A stretch of 64,000 nt of DNA from Schaedlerella arabinosiphila (GCF_003885045.1 NZ_RHJS01000002.1:682001-746000), one strand, 5' to 3'; counted from the stretch's first letter, positions 17,557 to 26,708 are shown. Notes: generated by a model not told the origin, from the letters alone. A program made the numbers and translations.

Positions 17557-17700
17557 ATGTTTTCCGGCATTGTCCGCTGTGCTGACTGCGGCGAAAAGCT
17601 GTACTACTGCACAAGCAAGAATTTTGAAGCGCGGCAAGACCATTTTGTGTGTTCCACTTCAAGGCTGAAAGTAAAAGAAGTCTGCCCTATGGCAGCCTCT
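17557..17700 (+). pseudogene. Large serine recombinase fragment (zinc ribbon)
   Basis: Immediately after the 24-bp integrase-derived repeat the frame reads FSGIVRCADCGEKLYYC, then FEARQDHFVCSTSR. This is the recombinase zinc-beta-ribbon of Tn4451 TnpX-like serine recombinases, with its CxxC and a third cysteine. Neither the resolvase domain nor the C-terminal coiled coil is present, so it is a short relic. Confidence 0.7.
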
Positions 17701-17789
17701 TTTTCCTCTTTAGAAGACTTCCCCTCCGTCTTCGTCAAATCATACCGCGGAATCATCGAAAAAGCCGTGCTTATAGCCGAACTGTAAAA

Positions 17790-18290
17790 TCTCTCAGGGC
17801 GATCCGGACGCTGCGCTTTCAACCCCGTGCGTAGAGGACACGCTTTGGATCAACTTTTACCATGACTATTACGAAGAAGGAAGCCCGAAACTGACAGAAA
17901 GGAGCAACCACCACATAATTAAGCGGCTTATTCTGAATGACAGTGTTACTATTCATAATAGCATGACAGTGAAAAAATTTCTTAAACACCCTTGGCAAAG
18001 CGTACCAGACGTGACGTGGTTGAATCGGGGCTTTTAAAACGCACCTCTGGTATGCTAAAATGATAGAGAAAACAAAAAAAGACGTTCCAGCCAATGGTGG
18101 AATCTCCCCGATCCAACCGTTGGTTCGAGTGAAAAACATACAGTCAGGTGTATTGTTCAAGGAGAGAAAGAAGTATCCAACGGAAGATAATCATTTTTGG
18201 CCAAAATATAAAGGCATGAGATATGCACCGGAATATATTTTTTCAAAATGAATAGACTAAAATACATATTACAAAAAATACGAAAATATA
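17790..18290. other. Gene-free stretch between mosaic region and DUF4143 gene
   Basis: Only short frames without ribosome sites occur here. A plus-strand frame near 17830-18038 (TLWINFYHDYYEEG) may be a coding relic but I do not recognise it. GTTACTATTCA at 17944-17954 equals the first 11 bases of the MITE end at 5780, without the rest of the element. Confidence 0.4.
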
Positions 18291-18400
18291 AAAAACATAA
18301 GTTGCAACTTAGGAAATATAGTGATAATATAAAAACATAAGTTACAACTTAGGAAATATGTATATTGAATTAAAACATAAGTTATAACTTAGAAAAAATG
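18291..18400. repeat. Three palindrome-bearing direct repeats at exact 40-bp spacing
   Basis: AAAACATAAGTT..AACTTAG units start at 18291, 18331 and 18371. The core is a palindrome: TAAGTTGCAACTTA in the first unit, TAAGTTATAACTTA in the third, one-base asymmetry in the second. The spacing equals nearly four helical turns, so proteins bound there would lie on one face of the DNA. The array ends about 40 bp before the DUF4143 ATPase start. Confidence 0.75.
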
Positions 18401-18440
18401 AAGATCATAACATAGATCAGGGGAGAGGAGGAAACGACGT

Positions 18441-19640
18441 ATGCATAAGCGAATCGAAAGGCCGGAATATCTGGAACAGCTAATACGTTTTCGGGAAAAA
18501 GAAGTCATAAAAGTAGTAACCGGAATACGCAGATGCGGGAAGTCTACGCTGTTTGACCTGTATTGCGAGTATCTGGTGCAGGATGGCGTGAGCAAAGACC
18601 AGATCATCCGCGTCAATATGGAAGATCCGGATTACCATGATATCCGGGATTATATGCAGCTGTATGATTGGATCCGGCAGCAGATGCATTCTGAAAAGAT
18701 GAACTATATCCTGATCGATGAAGTGCAGAATGTGCCGGAATTTCAGAAGGCGGTTGACGGACTATATATAAAGGAAAATTGTGACGTCTATATCACGGGT
18801 TCTAATGCGTATCTGCTGTCGGGGGAGCTTGCCACACTGCTGGCCGGCCGCTATGTGGAGATTAAGATGCTGCCGCTGTCTTTTAAGGAATATCTGTCTG
18901 CGCTGGAGGATAAGACAGACCTGATGCTCAAATATCAGAACTATATCCAGAACGGTTCTTTTCCCTATGTGGTGCAGTTGGAAAAGAAGAGAGATATCCA
19001 CGCATATCTGGAGGGGATCTATACGTCCATTATCCTGAAGGATATCATGGCCCGCTACCGGATCGCGGATGCAGGCGGGCTGGACAGCGTGATCCGTTTT
19101 ATGTTTGACAATGTGGGCAACCTCTGTTCCGCAACCAAAATCGCGAACACCATGACCACCGCGGGAAGGAAGATCGCGATTTCTACGGTGGAGAATTATC
19201 TGGGGGCGTTGACGGAGTGCTTTATCCTCTATAAGGCGGGACGGTACGATGTGAAGGGAAAGCAGTATCTGACGACGGGCAACAAATATTATCTGTGCGA
19301 TATGGGGCTGCGCTATTATCTGCTTGGGACAAAGCGGGCGGATCTGGGGCATATACTGGAAAATGTGGTTTATCTGGAGCTGCTGAGAAGAGGCTATGAG
19401 GTGTATATCGGAAAAGTGGGGATTGCGGAGATCGACTTTATCGCGATCGGTGAAGAAGGGGAGGAGTATTACCAGGTTGCGTTGACTGTTATGGAGGAAA
19501 GCACGTTGGAGCGGGAGCTTGCCCCCTTGGAAAGTATCCGCGACCACAATCCAAAGTATCTTCTGACAATGGATTTTACACCGCTGACCTCCCACAATGG
19601 GATCAAACAGTGGAATGTGCTTGAGTGGCTGATGAAGTGA
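18441..19640 (+). CDS. AAA-type ATPase with DUF4143 domain
   Basis: 399 residues, ATG 18441 after AGGAGG. The N-terminal AAA_14 domain has Walker A GIRRCGKST near residue 28 and Walker B YILIDEVQNV near residue 95, with sensor TGSNAYLLSG. The C-terminal DUF4143 domain (from about residue 200) carries the typical LENVVYLELLRRGYEVYIGK and a PD-(D/E)XK-like core, EIDFIAIGEEG. The family is widespread in gut bacteria; its function is not established. The phased palindromes upstream suggest dedicated control. Confidence 0.88.
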   Translation: MHKRIERPEYLEQLIRFREKEVIKVVTGIRRCGKSTLFDLYCEYLVQDGVSKDQIIRVNMEDPDYHDIRDYMQLYDWIRQQMHSEKMNYILIDEVQNVPEFQKAVDGLYIKENCDVYITGSNAYLLSGELATLLAGRYVEIKMLPLSFKEYLSALEDKTDLMLKYQNYIQNGSFPYVVQLEKKRDIHAYLEGIYTSIILKDIMARYRIADAGGLDSVIRFMFDNVGNLCSATKIANTMTTAGRKIAISTVENYLGALTECFILYKAGRYDVKGKQYLTTGNKYYLCDMGLRYYLLGTKRADLGHILENVVYLELLRRGYEVYIGKVGIAEIDFIAIGEEGEEYYQVALTVMEESTLERELAPLESIRDHNPKYLLTMDFTPLTSHNGIKQWNVLEWLMK

Positions 19641-19683
19641 CAGGCTGCAGATCAAAGAATCACGAAAGGAAGGAGAGAAAACT

Positions 19684-20472
19684 ATGACAGCATTTTTAAA
19701 GGATTTGTCAAAATTTTACGGAACCGGGGAGCGGAATCAGGCGGGACAGACCTTGGAGGAATTTTTGGAAGGGTATGATCCTTATAAATATCAGACGCCA
19801 AGCTGTACGGCAGATGCAGTGATCTTTTCCTGCGCAGAGCCTTTGACAAAGGAGCTTCGGGGGCTCAAGCTCCTTCTGGTGAAGAGGAGCAACCATCCGA
19901 GTATCGGTTTTTGGGCGCTGCCGGGGGGCTTTGTGGATATGGAGGAGAATCTGGAAGAGTCTGCAAAGCGGGAGCTGCTGGAGGAAACGGGAATCGGCGG
20001 TCTGCCCATGGAACAGATCGGGGCTTACGGGAATTATGACAGGGACCCCAGGACACGCGTAATCACCACGGCATATATGGCGCTTGTACAGGGGAAGGAG
20101 TTAAAAGCCCAGGCCGGGGATGACGCGGCAGACGCGGTGTGGTGCGAATTAGAGTTGGAAAAAATAGCGGACGGCGGGGTGGCTGATCCGAAAGCAGAGC
20201 TGCAGCAGGCAGAGGAAGGCAAAGACTCTGGTACGGATGCTTTCCGGAGCGGTGGGCAGCAGGGACAGGAGAACGAGATCACGACCTACCGGCTTTCCGT
20301 GAAAAACCAGGAAAAGGGTCTGGATACCTGCGCGCTGGTGGAACGCAAGAGACGCTCGGGGCTGATCCGGGAGGAGTCATTTGCGGTAAAGAACGGCGGG
20401 ATGATCGCGGTGGACCATGCGGCGATCATTGTGCAGGCGCTGACGATTCTGCAGGAGCGGTGTGAAGGATAA
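19684..20472 (+). CDS. NUDIX hydrolase, ADP-ribose pyrophosphatase-like
   Basis: 262 residues. The Nudix box lies near residues 82-104 (GFVDMEENLEESAKRELLEE, then TGI), so it should hydrolyse a nucleoside-diphosphate-linked substrate with Mg2+. N-terminal TADAVIF and LPGGF fit the ADP-ribose/NrtR-like subgroup, but there is no DNA-binding domain. An acidic insertion near residues 150-195 (AEEGKDSGTDAFRSGGQQGQ) separates the catalytic core from the last strand region. Its last 47 bases overlap the end of the opposite-strand P-loop gene. Confidence 0.88.
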   Translation: MTAFLKDLSKFYGTGERNQAGQTLEEFLEGYDPYKYQTPSCTADAVIFSCAEPLTKELRGLKLLLVKRSNHPSIGFWALPGGFVDMEENLEESAKRELLEETGIGGLPMEQIGAYGNYDRDPRTRVITTAYMALVQGKELKAQAGDDAADAVWCELELEKIADGGVADPKAELQQAEEGKDSGTDAFRSGGQQGQENEITTYRLSVKNQEKGLDTCALVERKRRSGLIREESFAVKNGGMIAVDHAAIIVQALTILQERCEG

Positions 20473-20974
20473 AAGGATTGTCCTCGGTGATTGCATAGCT
20501 TGTTTTTGATTCCTCTATTTTTTCCTGATAGATCCGATACATCTGTACTACGGAAATCTTTCCGTTTTTTTGGGTGCGCAGTTCATACACGCTGCTGACC
20601 GCATAGGGAAGCTGCTGAAACATTCCGCTTCGGGAGATGATTACTATATAACAATCCGCGGTCTGAAACAGGGATTGAAATTTTTTCTCATAGAGATACC
20701 GGACATCCTCATCAACGAAAATAATGCTGTTGTGCGCATGTTCTAATTCCTGATGCCAGTCAGTCCGGTTTTCAAATATTTTAATCTGATAATCGCTGCT
20801 TTTGCTTACGTGTACTCCGGAGTCCTTTCCGAGTTCCGCATAATCAGAAAGGACTCGAATCATGGAGGTTTTTCCGGTACCGCTTTTTCCTTTGATTACA
20901 GTGACTTTCCTTTCAAGATTTAGCCGATAAATGACCTTTCTTGATTCTATTTCTAAAGAAAATCTACCTTTCAT
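20426..20974 (-). CDS. Small P-loop NTPase of unknown function
   Basis: 182 residues. Walker A is GKSGTGKTS near residue 29, and a Walker B-like IIFVDED lies near residue 90. A DxD/SRSG segment follows (IVIISRSGMFQQLP). There are no ABC signature or helicase motifs. It overlaps the upstream DUF4869-like gene by 11 bases, so translation is probably coupled, and it overlaps the NUDIX gene tail to tail by 47 bases. I do not recognise a named family. Confidence 0.7.
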   Translation of the reverse strand: MKGRFSLEIESRKVIYRLNLERKVTVIKGKSGTGKTSMIRVLSDYAELGKDSGVHVSKSSDYQIKIFENRTDWHQELEHAHNSIIFVDEDVRYLYEKKFQSLFQTADCYIVIISRSGMFQQLPYAVSSVYELRTQKNGKISVVQMYRIYQEKIEESKTSYAITEDNPFILHTAPAESSAPAQ

Positions 20975-21422
20975 GACCGCCTCCTACATATGCGCACATT
21001 TTCAGAATCCAGTCTTCAGAAGTTCGGATTTCGGAACCGTCATTGAGACATCTTGCCTGAATGCCTGTTTTTTCGAACCCCAGATCGTATCCGCTCAGCG
21101 AAGCCCGAAAATCCTTTTTCTCAGCGATCTCAGAAATCCATTTTTCGCAGTTCTTTCCGCATACGATCAGATCCACATAAAAATCATCGAGTTTGTACAT
21201 ACAGATCAGTGCTTTTACTCCGCCGGAAAGCTTTTCCGGCGGGATTTGTCCCAGTACCGGGCTTTGGATACAGTATTTGTCCAGTACTTCGGAGCAGTCA
21301 ACGTCCAGCACCATTTCTTTGACGAAAGGGTCGTCCAGCCAATCTTCATCGTAAGTGTTGTTAAAATATTTATCAATACTGAGGATGGCTTCCGTATCGT
21401 ATCCGAAATATATATTCAGCAT
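20964..21422 (-). CDS. DUF4869-like protein
   Basis: 152 residues starting MLNIYFGYDTE at 21422, where GGAGGT sits eight bases upstream; the frame is open farther but without a ribosome site. The N-terminus and the DPFVKEMVLDVDCSEVL region match what I recall of DUF4869. It is soluble, acidic, and has no catalytic motif I can name. It is the first gene of a two-gene unit with the P-loop protein, which suggests the two act together. Confidence 0.6.
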   Translation of the reverse strand: MLNIYFGYDTEAILSIDKYFNNTYDEDWLDDPFVKEMVLDVDCSEVLDKYCIQSPVLGQIPPEKLSGGVKALICMYKLDDFYVDLIVCGKNCEKWISEIAEKKDFRASLSGYDLGFEKTGIQARCLNDGSEIRTSEDWILKMCAYVGGGHER

Positions 21423-21788
21423 TGTTTTTACCTCCGGTTTCATTGGTTCCTGCGAAGCAGTATGCCGCGCTGACGCAGGGATTCTGACTTTCAGACAGAA
21501 ATAGCATATTAGCCCTAAACACTCGTACGGGGCGGTAAGCGGGCAATTCTGTTCTGAATAGTTAAAGAATAACACAAAATGTCCTGGCCAACAATCATTT
21601 TGTATACCATTGTATGCAGAAATACTGTCAGCGGCAGGTTTTGTATGTTTTGCATGAATTTGACATAGGCTTTGTAAATAGTAAAAAACGATTCGCACTT
21701 ATTTTTATGCTGCAATATGCCGACATTTATTAAAGGTTCTATTTATTCGTTGTATGAGCGATTCAAAAAAGCAGGAGGTTAGAATATC
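21423..21788. other. Divergent intergenic region
   Basis: This 366-bp gap separates the DUF4869-like gene from the rightward gene at 21789. TTGACA at 21660-21665 is a good -35 hexamer but its -10 is weak. I see no repeat, RNA or other structure. Confidence 0.4.
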
Positions 21789-22274
21789 ATGGAATCGAAC
21801 GAAGATTCTATTAAAATATTGGAAATGAGAATCCGGCAGCAAATGGGTTATTCTCTGCAGAAGAACATGAAACCAGAAAATTTAAAGTACTATATGCCTT
21901 CTGCAGTACAGCCGAAACCGGATATCCGCCAGGAGATCCATATGGAAAACGCGCAATTCGTCCATTCGGCAGCAGATGCGGTCAAGCCGGGCATTCCCGT
22001 GGTCGGGGACGTCGGGAGAGAGGGGCAGATTCAGACAGGTACCGGGTCGGGGATTCCAATCCAGGCAGGAAGCGGAAGCCTGCCTCTCAGCGAGGAGTAC
22101 ATAGACCAGGTCATTGGGCCGCCGCCCATGATGGAATATGAGCATATAGAAATTCCGGAGCCAAAGGAGGTTCAGCATGCAAGGGCAATGAGCGGCTATG
22201 AACGATCTCATTCGCTGGAACGCAAAGAAATTTTTAATATGGAAGGGAAGCATTTTCTGGATTCAAAGGGATAA
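21789..22274 (+). CDS. Hypothetical protein, low-complexity middle
   Basis: 161 residues, ATG 21789 after GGAGGTTAG. The N-terminal 35 residues could form a helix (ILEMRIRQQMGYSLQKNM). The middle is disordered, rich in G, Q, I and P (GQIQTGTGSGIPIQAGSGS), and the C-terminus is charged. There is no signal peptide or membrane segment, and I recognise no family. It is probably expressed, given its ribosome site and terminator. Confidence 0.55.
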   Translation: MESNEDSIKILEMRIRQQMGYSLQKNMKPENLKYYMPSAVQPKPDIRQEIHMENAQFVHSAADAVKPGIPVVGDVGREGQIQTGTGSGIPIQAGSGSLPLSEEYIDQVIGPPPMMEYEHIEIPEPKEVQHARAMSGYERSHSLERKEIFNMEGKHFLDSKG

Positions 22275-22324
22275 GCAGGAGTGCCGCCTGTTCCTGAAAT
22301 TTAAAAAAGAAGATCCTATAGACC

Positions 22325-22352
22325 GGCGGCTGGCCTTATGTGCCCAGCCGCC
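22325..22352 (+). terminator. Stem-loop after hypothetical gene
   Basis: GGCGGCTGG (22325-22333) pairs perfectly with CCAGCCGCC (22344-22352), then TTTG. The T-run is short. It overlaps the last codons of the opposite-strand PARG-like pseudogene. Confidence 0.5.
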
Positions 22353-22920
22353 TTTGAAATTCGTCGTAGTTTCGGGTATCCCCGGGACTGCAGTATACCG
22401 CAAATTCTATAGCCGTAAAATCATATGCAAATTCTTTTACAGCCTCTGCCATGGCTTCTGCCACGACCTTTGGGGAATTGCAGAATGCTCCGCATCCAAA
22501 GGCGCCCAGTATCAGCACCTCTTCCTGTTCTTGTTTGGCAATGCCCAGAATCCTTCTCATACGTTTTATATGAAGTTCCAGAAGTTTCCGTTCGGATAAG
22601 CGAACCGGCTTTTTTCCGCTGCCTGGATTCATGGCATTGCTGGGCTGCTCCCGCAGATTGGGGGCGGCGCAGGTGACCACATCAACCGTATACCAGTCGG
22701 ATTCCGGCATCAGTTCGGGCTGCGGCGTATCGGTTTTGAATACCGTGACATTTGGGGTAAAAATGCAGTCATCGTTGTACCGGACATCCATGCGCTCCTC
22801 GCGGAGCAGCCGCCGGTGGCGGTTATGAAATTTTTCGGTTATACCCCTTTCTGTAATGTGAAAATACAGGCTGCTGCATCTGCAGATGGCCTCCTCCTGG
22901 GCATTGGAACCTCTGGTCAC
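22336..22920 (-). pseudogene. 5'-truncated bacterial PARG-like protein (TIGR02452/DUF2263 family)
   Basis: The preserved part begins at VTRGSNAQEEAICRCSSLY, which is the second half of the family's GGG...QEE catalytic signature, and runs through the conserved LILGAFGCGAFCNSP to the end. Normal members have roughly 90-120 more residues, including NFASA..PGGG. Here those are replaced by the end of the HipA-like gene just upstream, with the remnant starting six bases after that stop. The glycines binding the ADP-ribose diphosphate are lost, so it is probably inactive as a poly(ADP-ribose) glycohydrolase. Confidence 0.75.
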
Positions 22921-22926
22921 TCCGTT

Positions 22927-24024
22927 TTACATGCTTTCACGCAGTATATCCAGCCGGCGGGCCAGCATTTGATAATCCGTTTCACGCCCCCGGAACCATT
23001 GAGGATCAATCTCACGGATCTGGTTTAGCCCGATCTTCGATACGGCCTGCAGGGCCGCTTCCCTCTGCGTCATATACACTGGCAGGACGCTCAGGCAGTT
23101 TGCTCCGTCCGCATGGTCATAGGACTGGAAAGCCTGGTTAAAATCCATCAGGGGATGCAGCGAGATCGGCCGGTTTGTTTCGTTGTCTACGAGAAAACCC
23201 CAGTTTCCCCAGTGCCTGTCGGTATTCCCGACAAGGTAATCCAGAATATTCATCATGTAGTAGGAATGGCTGTCCAGTTCCAGGATATAAGCGGCCGGAT
23301 CGATTCCTTCATTGACCGCGTAGATCTCAAACGCCTCTCTGGATACGATGGAATACCGCTTGGAAGTCATCAGTTCGCTGGAAGAAACCTTGATCCCCTC
23401 ATAATAGGTTTCCTGATATACCACCTGGGGACAGCGGAAGCACCGGCAGACTTTGCTTGCCAGAAGTTCATTTTCCACGGCCCGGATGCCGCCGGCTTTG
23501 AGCAGCGTAAATCCCTGCTCATGCCGGAGCCATGCCTTGGGAAAGCACCCGTTTGTTGACAGGTCCGGAATCAGGCTGTCATTTTGTACCGTAATCTGGC
23601 GTCCGCGCAGGGAAACGTCAATAAATGCATTGTCCAAATGGTTGTCGTACAGGTTGGCCTCCTGAAATGTAATATCCTCATCCGGACGTTTTACCCAGTA
23701 GATATCCGTCAATGTCAGACAGCGGCAGGACAGTGCGATCCGTGCCCGGTCCCGGTCTGTTACAGCTTGTGCCGCCCCAATGCTGTTCAGGATTTCTTTG
23801 GCATATTGGCGGTCCAATGTGAGGATTCTGCCGGCACACCAGTATTGGAAATTTGTGAGATTATTGATCAGGGTGTCCAGTTCTTCATCGGTGTCGTCCA
23901 GATAGAGATTGTACGGCAGAAACTTCCCGCCGCCGAAGATCCTGCAGTGACCTTGTGTGTCAATCCTTGCCGCGGCCTGGCCGCCGTGCATGATTTCATA
24001 AGTCGTTTTTGCTGTTTTGTTCAT
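22927..24024 (-). CDS. HipA-like Ser/Thr kinase domain protein
   Basis: 365 residues from ATG 24024; the ribosome site is weak (GCGGGAA), and upstream starts lack one. The C-terminal half has the HipA-type kinase core: ILDYLVGNTDRHWGNWGFLV with the catalytic Asp-Arg-His and the metal-binding Asn, followed by LMDFNQAF, equivalent to the DFG aspartate. The ligand-binding part is AWLRHEQGFTLLKAGG. No HipB-like partner lies beside it. It probably phosphorylates a protein substrate; a toxin role is possible but not shown. Confidence 0.78.
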   Translation of the reverse strand: MNKTAKTTYEIMHGGQAAARIDTQGHCRIFGGGKFLPYNLYLDDTDEELDTLINNLTNFQYWCAGRILTLDRQYAKEILNSIGAAQAVTDRDRARIALSCRCLTLTDIYWVKRPDEDITFQEANLYDNHLDNAFIDVSLRGRQITVQNDSLIPDLSTNGCFPKAWLRHEQGFTLLKAGGIRAVENELLASKVCRCFRCPQVVYQETYYEGIKVSSSELMTSKRYSIVSREAFEIYAVNEGIDPAAYILELDSHSYYMMNILDYLVGNTDRHWGNWGFLVDNETNRPISLHPLMDFNQAFQSYDHADGANCLSVLPVYMTQREAALQAVSKIGLNQIREIDPQWFRGRETDYQMLARRLDILRESM

Positions 24025-24226
24025 GTTGGTTCCCGCTCTTTCTGCGCTGCTGTTTACATTCTTTACAATATTGAGTATAGTTCCATTGTACCAAGCCGCT
24101 GACGGAATAGCCAGCCCCAATACCAACTTTTATGTTATAGTTTACGGTCTGACCGCCAGCCCCATCACTGTATTTGCCGGATGCTTCGCAGCAAGTGCAC
24201 GGCACCGCGTGAGCAGTAACGTCCAA

Positions 24227-26037
24227 TCAGGAGTGTGACTTGTAACGAGAGATTTCAGCCAGCACGCCCATTTCCGTATTCCGGACGGTCAATGACAGAT
24301 GGTGCAGGGTACAGATCTTTTTGGCCAGATACAGGCCAAGCCCCAGGTGTTTTTCGGCATCTTCCAAACGTCCCTGTCCGCTGTAGAACATCTCAAACAC
24401 ATGCGGAAGATCCGCGTCCGGAATCCGTTCCCCGGTATTTTCCATGCCGCACCGGTCCTTGCTGACAGTGATTCGGACCGTTCCGCCTTCCGTATTGCAG
24501 GAAACCGCATTGGACAGCAGATTCCAGACTGCTTTTTCCAGATATTTCCGGTCTCCGGTCAGGTGAAATTCTCCCTCCGGCTGATACAATACCAGAAGCT
24601 TTTTGGCGGAAATGACATCATCCAGCTTTTCCAGCTGCGTTTGAACCAGGTCATTGAGGTTAACCGGCTCTTTTTTTAGAACCAGCGTATCGGAATCCAG
24701 GCGGGATACATAGATCATTTCCGCCGCAAGGGCGTCCATTTCTTCGGTCTTGAGTATGATCTGATCCAGGTAATGATCCCGCTTTTCCGTTACCGTATCC
24801 TCCTTCAGGTTTTCCGCATAACCGCGGATGGCGCACAGGGGCGTCTTCAATTCATGGGCGATGGCATTGGTAAAATCGCGGCGGTTCTCCTCCAGGGCAT
24901 CCCGCCGCAGGTTCGTCCGGTGGATGGCAAAAGCCAGGACACATGCGCATACCAGCATACAGGCAAAGCCCAGCAGATAGAAGTATTTCATATAATCCAT
25001 GGCGGCAAGCCAGGGATGGCAGTCCACAGCCGCAACCAGAAAATAGGTGCCCGCAAGCTTATCATCCTTAAGAATGAAAAGTTCAGAGACTTTTTTTGTC
25101 TGCGGCAGGAAAGGCGGGAACTCATCAGCGGCCGCATTATATCTCGGTATCGTGTAGAACAGGTCATCGTCCAACTGCAGGTTCTGAAGAAATGGATTTT
25201 CCTGCCATGCAAGCCAGCGGTCATATCCGAGGCTGTTATACGGAAAAGAAGGGTAGCACTCCAGCTCAAAAAAATAATTTTGCGGAATCTTGGAAATGTC
25301 AATCTCCGGATTTGTCCATGACCAGACGATCCTGCCGTGATCCCAGATTTTATTTGAAAACAGGATTAATTCCTCCTGTTCCAGGTGTGTCTGTCTGTCA
25401 GCGGACACCTCAGCATTGTTTTTTTCTTTCTCATCTTTGTTCCAGTTCATTTTCTGTACTACGATCTGGACCGGCACATCGCTTCCTCTCTTGAATGCTA
25501 TCATGATCCGGTAATCTAAAGAGTTATATACAGGCTGAGAACCCCCTTTTTCAGAAGAAGGAAAAGCCGATTTGCTGCGGAAGCTTGTGATCTGCAGATT
25601 TCCGTAATAGGCCAGCTCTTTGAGCTCGTCCTGACTGAGATAATCATCCACGAGTAAATACTCGCGAAACAGATTTGTATCCGGATTTACAAGGGAGAGC
25701 ATATTTTTGCTTTGTGACAGGAGTTTTTTTTCTTCGTCAAACAGAGCAAAAGAGTATTGAAAATAGGCACTGACTGTCCCTGCCCTGTAACTTAGCATGG
25801 GGTCATAGTTGTGGGCGGCAGTTTTCAGGTATCCATTTGCCAGCCATTCTTCTTTTGCTTCTTTATCGCGAATGTTTTCTTCCATTTCATTGAAGATGGT
25901 ATTAAAATATGTTTCAAAACGTTCCATAAATGTTCCCTTGATCAGAAATGTGGCGATTCCCATCAGCGCCAGATACAAGGCCAGAAATCCTGCCAGTACC
26001 GGCAGAAACGTGCGGATGATTCTTTTTTTCGTTTCAT
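24227..26037 (-). pseudogene. Sensor histidine kinase, frameshifted at an A7 tract after the start
   Basis: The kinase frame is open from 25978 to 24227 (583 residues). It has a long extracellular domain, a membrane helix (YFYLLGFACMLVCACVLAFAI), the H-box AIAHELKTPLCAIRGY and the G-box LGLGLYLAKKI. The natural start is ATG 26037, overlapping the regulator's stop as ATGA with GGAGGTGA upstream. That start runs into an A7 tract (plus-strand T7 at 26023-26029) and leaves the kinase frame. An eighth A would give a 603-residue protein with the missing first helix. This could be phase variation, mutation or a sequencing error. Confidence 0.75.
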
Positions 26038-26708
26038 TCTGTCACCTCCAGACAATACCCGGACTTTCGGAAGGTTCGGATGCTGCAGCTGCTGTGTTCC
26101 ATTGCTTTTCGAAGCATCTTGATGTGGTTGTCCACGACCCGTTCATTTCCTTCAAATTCATATCCCCAGAAACGGATCAGGAGCTGTTCCCGGCTGTAGA
26201 TCCGGTTGGGATTTTCCATGAAGAAGAGGAGTATCTCATATTCCCTCGGAGCCAGCGGCAGAGGGGTTCCCTGCACCAGAATCCGCCGCATCCGGAAATC
26301 CGCTACCAGGTCTCCCCGCCGCAGCGTCTGGAAAGGGGCCTCTCCACGGACGCGGCTCATCAGGGACATGGCTTTGGCGTAGAGCACCGGCAGGGAAAAG
26401 GGTTTTGTCACGTAGTTGTCGGCTCCCAGGGAGTAGCCGTTCAGCTCGTCCTCCTCCATGACCCGGGCCGTGATAAAGATGACCGGCACGTCGCTGTCCT
26501 CACGAATCCGCCTGCACACGGTAAAACCGTTCAGCTTCGGGAGCATGACGTCCAGAAGGATCAGCTGAAAAGCGGCTGTGCGTATGGTTTCTAAAGCTTC
26601 CTCTCCGTTTGCTGCCTCCGTGATCTGCCAGCCCTTGCTTCCAAAATAGTCGGCAATCGTTTCGCGCAAAGCGCGGTCGTCTTCTACAATTAATAAATGC
26701 ATTGCCAT
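26034..26708 (-). CDS. OmpR-family response regulator
   Basis: 224 residues. The receiver domain has the acidic pair ED near residue 9, phospho-acceptor in LILLDVMLP, and the conserved lysine in YVTKPF. The C-terminal winged helix (LAPREYEILLFFMENPNRIY, then RVVDNHIKMLRKAM) is of the OmpR/PhoB type. GAGGTGAT precedes the ATG at 26708. Its stop overlaps the start of the kinase, so the two form a cotranslated pair; the binding lipoprotein is upstream in the same direction. Confidence 0.93.
   Translation of the reverse strand: MAMHLLIVEDDRALRETIADYFGSKGWQITEAANGEEALETIRTAAFQLILLDVMLPKLNGFTVCRRIREDSDVPVIFITARVMEEDELNGYSLGADNYVTKPFSLPVLYAKAMSLMSRVRGEAPFQTLRRGDLVADFRMRRILVQGTPLPLAPREYEILLFFMENPNRIYSREQLLIRFWGYEFEGNERVVDNHIKMLRKAMEHSSCSIRTFRKSGYCLEVTE

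Noticed and set aside
17944..17954. GTTACTATTCA as a third copy of the MITE end
   Set aside because: Only 11 bases match, and neither the internal sequence nor a second end follows within 300 bp.
18291..18400. Three repeats at regular spacing as a mini CRISPR array
   Set aside because: Units are contiguous 40-bp copies with only about 10 variable bases between conserved parts, not unique 30-bp spacers, and no cas genes are near.
22198..22599. Plus-strand 133-residue frame over the PARG-like relic
   Set aside because: It overlaps the end of the gene at 21789 and is antisense to a recognisable coding remnant.
23996..24226. Minus-strand frame between kinase and HipA-like gene (GAGGQTVNYNIKVGIGAGYS)
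   Set aside because: It looks protein-like but has no start signal or family; it could be a relic or chance.
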